16,066 nt of DNA from Alphaproteobacteria bacterium (GTDB taxonomy: Bacteria > Pseudomonadota > Alphaproteobacteria > RF32 > CAG-239), in contig JAKSUO010000008.1 in the NCBI GenBank assembly GCA_024408895.1, positions 1 through 16,066 of the forward strand, read 5' to 3'. Below are positions 13,233-16,066 of this stretch, piece after piece (within the stretch, counting starts at the first letter, position 1; each line of letters opens with the position of its first letter). Position numbers and translations under genes: made by a program. Below the pieces are notes generated by a model. It was not told the origin of the DNA and made no database searches. It worked only from the letters and a program-made list of their open reading frames with translations.

Positions 13233-13763
13233 ATGCAAAAAATTATGTTTTTGGTGCTCGGCTTTGTCGCAATTGCCTGTGTGTTAAAGTATAATATTGT
13301 GGAAACTTCTGGATTGCGTTTTGAAAAAATTATCAATAAAAAACGCCCTCTATACAAAAAAGAAGTTTCGGCACAGGAAGTTGCTGATTTGTTGCAATTA
13401 TGGCCGAAGTTTAGGCAAGCTGATTTTTCAAAAGATGTCGGGTTATCTTATTCGACAGAACCTGTATATATGACTTTGTCTTGGCAGATGAAAAAGTGGT
13501 TTATTTATAATTTATGGGATGCTAATCGCTTTTTTTATGTCCAGCAAAGAGTTGTGTCTATATTGCGGTATTTGGAAGTTGAACGCAGTGCAAATGCGGT
13601 TATCAACCAATTAAAACATCGCAGAGACAGATTGGGTGATGATCTATTGCTAAGACGTCAACACAAACAGCTGACCAAAAACAATTTTACTAAAGATGAA
13701 CTTAATGCCGTTAAAGAATATGAAAAAGAATTAAGGCAAATGTTCCAAGAAAATCCGGCCTAA
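13233..13763 (+). CDS. Hypothetical single-pass membrane protein, 176 aa
   Basis: I do not recognise this protein. From ATG 13233 it begins MQKIMFLVLGFVAIACVL, a single hydrophobic helix that may be a membrane anchor or an uncleaved signal. The remainder (about 25-176) is charged and helical, with an aromatic section (MKKWFIYNLWDANRFFYVQQR, slightly abridged here) around residue 85-105. It ends with a highly charged Arg/Lys/Glu helix with RRDRLGDDLLLRR and EYEKELRQMF. Two starts are possible: ATG 13218, which overlaps the HAD stop, and ATG 13233, which has AAGAG five bases before it and gives a cleaner signal anchor. It is coupled to the HAD-like gene. No terminator follows directly. Confidence 0.7.
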   Translation: MQKIMFLVLGFVAIACVLKYNIVETSGLRFEKIINKKRPLYKKEVSAQEVADLLQLWPKFRQADFSKDVGLSYSTEPVYMTLSWQMKKWFIYNLWDANRFFYVQQRVVSILRYLEVERSANAVINQLKHRRDRLGDDLLLRRQHKQLTKNNFTKDELNAVKEYEKELRQMFQENPA

Positions 13764-13797
13764 GACGTTTCAATTATAAATGTAGATAAAATTTTTA

Positions 13798-13842
13798 TTC
13801 AATTATTAAGAAATTTATAACTTTATCTTTGTAATAATTGAA
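13798..13842. repeat. 11-bp inverted repeat upstream of ccrM
   Basis: TTCAATTATTA (13798-13808) is the exact reverse complement of TAATAATTGAA (13832-13842), with 23 bases between. The right arm ends just before the ccrM ribosome site (AGGTGA, 13846-13851). It may be an operator that loops or binds a dimer, or an mRNA structure that masks the ribosome site if transcription starts upstream. Confidence 0.55.
13806..13821 (+). promoter_or_regulatory. CtrA-like box in the ccrM promoter region
   Basis: The bases read TTAA-GAAATTT-ATAAC, eight of nine matches to the CtrA consensus TTAA-N7-TTAAC. It is 34 bases before the ccrM start and would overlap the -35 of a promoter whose -10 is the TAATAAT at 13832-13838, as at CtrA-activated promoters in Caulobacter, where CtrA controls ccrM. 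In AT-rich DNA such a match can arise by chance. Confidence 0.4.
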
Positions 13843-13854
13843 AATAGGTGAAAA

Positions 13855-14940
13855 ATGAAAATTAAAGATGTTAAAGATACAATAATTAATGCTGATTGCA
13901 TTGACACAATGAATGCACTGGAAGAAAATTCAGTGGATGTTATTTTTGCCGATCCTCCGTATAATATGCAACTCGGTGATACTTTGTTGCGGCCTGATAA
14001 TACGGTTGTTAACGGAGTTGATGAAGAGTGGGATAGTTTTGAGAGTTTGGCGGCGTATGATGAATATACCAAACAATGGTTGAATGCAGCTAAACGGGTT
14101 TTAAAAGATAACGGAAGTTTATGGGTTATTGGCTCGTATCATAATATTTTCCGCGTTGGTTATATATTGCAAAATCTCGGTTTTTGGATTTTAAATGACA
14201 TTATATGGAGCAAAACAAATCCAATGCCTAATTTTAAGGGAACACGCTTTACCAATGCGCATGAAACTATGATTTGGGCTGTTAAAAATCCTAAGGCAAA
14301 ATATACGTTTAATTATGAAGCAATGAAGGCCTTGAATGATGAAACTCAAATGCGCAGTATTTGGGAATTGCCGATTTGCACGGGCAAAGAACGTCTGAAA
14401 AATGATGAAGGCGAAAAATTGCATCCGACACAAAAACCGGAAGCATTGTTGTATCGTGTTTTATTGGCTTCTACCAAACCGGGTGACGTTGTTTTAGATC
14501 CGTTTTTCGGGACCGGCACAACCGGCGCAATTGCAAAAAAACTCGGACGTCATTTTATCGGCATTGAGCGTGATAAATCTTATGTGGCCGGAGCTAAGAA
14601 GCGTATTGAACAAGTTTTACCGATTACCGATGAAGCTGTTGAATTTACCTGCAAGAAAAAAATGCCACGCGTGCCGTTCGGCGCTGTTTTGGAACGCGGT
14701 ATGTTGCAGCCGGGAGATGTGTTGACTGACGCTTGCGGTAAACATTCGGCGGTTATTCGCTCTGACGGCTCGGTTAAAAGTGTGCGTGCCGAGGGCTCAA
14801 TTCATCAGGTTGGGGCCGCCGAACAAAATGCGGCAGCTTGCAATGGGTGGGAATATTGGTATTACAAACGTGGCAAAGATTTAGTGTCTATTAATGAGTT
14901 GCGGCAACAAATCAGAACAGAACTATACGGAGCAGAATAA
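13855..14940 (+). CDS. ccrM: CcrM-type cell-cycle DNA adenine methyltransferase (GANTC)
   Basis: This 361-residue orphan beta-class N6-adenine methyltransferase should methylate the adenine in GANTC and thereby link transcription to replication in alphaproteobacteria. The catalytic motif DPPY (33-36) comes first, followed by the region with NPMPNFKGTRFTNAHETMIW that is typical of CcrM/HinfI-like enzymes, HPTQKP near 195, and then the SAM motif DPFFGTGTTG (215-224). This order defines the beta class. The C-terminal part (about 268-355, PFGAVLERGMLQPGDVL ... SIHQVGAAEQNAAACNGWEYW) is the RAMA-like domain found in CcrM and needed for DNA recognition. No restriction gene is nearby. The ribosome site is AGGTGA (13846-13851). 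The ppx start is two bases past its stop. The upstream region has a CtrA-like box but no GANTC. Confidence 0.95.
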   Translation: MKIKDVKDTIINADCIDTMNALEENSVDVIFADPPYNMQLGDTLLRPDNTVVNGVDEEWDSFESLAAYDEYTKQWLNAAKRVLKDNGSLWVIGSYHNIFRVGYILQNLGFWILNDIIWSKTNPMPNFKGTRFTNAHETMIWAVKNPKAKYTFNYEAMKALNDETQMRSIWELPICTGKERLKNDEGEKLHPTQKPEALLYRVLLASTKPGDVVLDPFFGTGTTGAIAKKLGRHFIGIERDKSYVAGAKKRIEQVLPITDEAVEFTCKKKMPRVPFGAVLERGMLQPGDVLTDACGKHSAVIRSDGSVKSVRAEGSIHQVGAAEQNAAACNGWEYWYYKRGKDLVSINELRQQIRTELYGAE

Positions 14941-14942
14941 AA

Positions 14943-16061
14943 GTGCGGCGAGGGGCGGGTAATAATCATTACAAACGTAGAAATGAAAATGCACCTGTAT
15001 CGGCGGCGCAGAATCAAACTAACGGTTATTATGCTGCAATAGATTTAGGGACAAATTCATGCCGTTTGGTGATTGCCCAACCGACCCCGAGTTCGTTTCA
15101 TGTTGTTGAAACTTTTTCCAAGATAACGCGTCTGGGCGAAGGAATTATTAACGGTAATATGCTGTCAAAAGCCGCTATACGGCGGACAATTGCCGCGTTG
15201 AAAGTTTGTCGCGGCATTATAGAAGAATATAATCCGATTGCGCGAATGCGTTTTGTGGCAACGGCAGCTTGCCGTCGTGCTTTGAATTATAAAGAATTTG
15301 AGCAAGCGGTTGCCAGAGAAACCGGTTTGTCAATGGAAGTTATATCATCTAAAGAAGAAGCCCGCTTGGCTGTTGTCGGCTGTATGCCTTTATTGAATCG
15401 TATGTTGAAAAGGACGCTGGTTTTTGATATTGGCGGCGGTTCAACAGAAATTTCGCTTGCGCGTATTACCGAAACCGGAAAGACGTTTATTGAGGGATTT
15501 GTGTCCATACCATACGGTGTTGTAACAATTTCAGAGGCGTTTCCGGGTAAAGATATGACAACACTGGCTTATGATACTATTGTGGAACGCACCCAAAAAA
15601 TCTTACAAGAGTTTGATGAAAAACATCATATACGCGAAGGTATTGAAAATCAGGAAATCCAAATTATCGGTACATCCGGAACGGTAACGGTTTTAGGCGT
15701 TGTTCACTTAAATTTGCCACGATACAATCGTGCGGCAGTTGATGGTTTGGCAATGTCAGGCGAAGAAGTTGAAAGAGTTATTACGCGTATTAAAAATATG
15801 GGACACGAAGGACGTTGTCGGCATTCGTGTATCGGTAAACAAAAGGCAGATTTAACCATAGCCGGTTGCACAATTATAGAAGCATTGTGTTCGTTTTGGC
15901 CGATTACTGAAATGACTATTGCTGATCGGGGTATTCGTGAGGGTATTTTGTTGGATATGATGCACCATCAAAAAAATAATTATTTCCGCAAAGACGGCAG
16001 ATATCGTCGTTTGTTCAGAAAAGGATACAGAAATGGCGACAGGAAATCTGGCGGCGATTGA
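14943..16061 (+). CDS. Ppx/GppA family exopolyphosphatase / guanosine pentaphosphatase
   Basis: Members of this ASKHA-fold family hydrolyse polyphosphate or convert pppGpp to ppGpp; the sequence does not tell which. The 372-residue protein begins with a basic, Asn-rich extension of about 28 residues. Then come the phosphate-binding loop DLGTNSCRL (34-42), TAACRRA, SSKEEARLA, the second phosphate motif DIGGGSTE (162-169), IPYGVVT, and the GTSGTVT motif (243-249). It is the short form without the C-terminal HD-like domain of E. coli Ppx, as in most alphaproteobacterial copies. The start is GTG 14943 with GGAG at 14929-14932. It is cotranscribed with ccrM (two-base gap). The basic C-terminal end overlaps the next gene by 29 bases. 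Confidence 0.9.
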   Translation: MRRGAGNNHYKRRNENAPVSAAQNQTNGYYAAIDLGTNSCRLVIAQPTPSSFHVVETFSKITRLGEGIINGNMLSKAAIRRTIAALKVCRGIIEEYNPIARMRFVATAACRRALNYKEFEQAVARETGLSMEVISSKEEARLAVVGCMPLLNRMLKRTLVFDIGGGSTEISLARITETGKTFIEGFVSIPYGVVTISEAFPGKDMTTLAYDTIVERTQKILQEFDEKHHIREGIENQEIQIIGTSGTVTVLGVVHLNLPRYNRAAVDGLAMSGEEVERVITRIKNMGHEGRCRHSCIGKQKADLTIAGCTIIEALCSFWPITEMTIADRGIREGILLDMMHHQKNNYFRKDGRYRRLFRKGYRNGDRKSGGD

Positions 16062-16066
16062 TATGG
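16033..16066 (+). CDS. N-terminus of a further gene (partial)
   Basis: An ATG at 16033 with AAAGGA seven bases upstream (16020-16025) opens a frame that reads MATGNLAAIDM to the window edge. It is in a different frame from ppx and overlaps it by 29 bases. Eleven residues are too few to name it. In several alphaproteobacteria rlmE follows ppx/gppA, which is only a guess here. Confidence 0.5.
   Translation, partial: MATGNLAAIDM

Noticed and set aside
1..16066. CRISPR arrays, tRNA or rRNA genes, insertion sequences, prophage genes
   Set aside because: No regularly spaced repeats, cloverleaf-like segments, transposase motifs or phage proteins were seen on either strand.

Overview
The window looks like a chromosomal segment of an AT-rich (low-GC) alphaproteobacterium. 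The best markers are a CcrM-type adenine methyltransferase with the C-terminal RAMA-like domain, an L10 leader of alphaproteobacterial appearance upstream of rplJL, and an alphaproteobacterial-type Ppx/GppA protein directly behind ccrM. There are no tRNA or rRNA genes, CRISPR arrays, insertion sequences or phage genes. No stretch above 300 bases lacks a gene.

Layout, left to right. (1) 1-158: Asn-rich tail of a gene entering from the left. (2) 319-1215: CDF-family Zn-type exporter behind a strong promoter. (3) 1301-1897: unknown helical protein with its own promoter, ending at a bidirectional terminator shared with the convergent qmcA-nfeD pair (3350-1972, minus strand; SPFH membrane-scaffold protein and its NfeD partner). 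(4) 3621-7330: a tightly overlapping four-gene operon of a GT39 membrane glycosyltransferase, a GtrB/ArnC-type polyprenyl-phosphate glycosyltransferase (GT2), a ChbG/YdjC-NaxD-type deacetylase and a GtrA-type flippase. (5) 7334-8640: strong promoter, L10 leader, rplJ, rplL and two stacked terminators. (6) 9540-8656, minus: unknown exported protein. (7) 9691-12259: prmA and a long-form Xaa-Pro aminopeptidase. (8) 12397-13763: a HAD class IIA-like protein lacking the catalytic Asp, followed by a single-TM unknown. (9) 13855-16066: ccrM, ppx/gppA, and the start of another gene.

The most interesting unit is the 3621-7330 operon. Its parts match the logic of aminosugar decoration of lipid A or another envelope glycan (Arn pathway; Francisella FlmF2-NaxD-FlmK): load an N-acetyl sugar on a lipid carrier, deacetylate it, flip it, and transfer it outside. 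The GT2 gene is broken by a 12-T run that is also a U UUU UUA slippery heptamer, and its premature stop overlaps an ATG in the frame that encodes the missing C-terminus. Whether this is a sequence error, phase variation, slippage or reinitiation decides if the pathway works.

Other points of note are rplJL separated from both rplKA and rpoBC, a candidate HAD pseudoenzyme, a CtrA-like box inside an inverted repeat upstream of ccrM, and scarcity of GANTC sites. Functions rest on reading motifs by eye; no database search was run.
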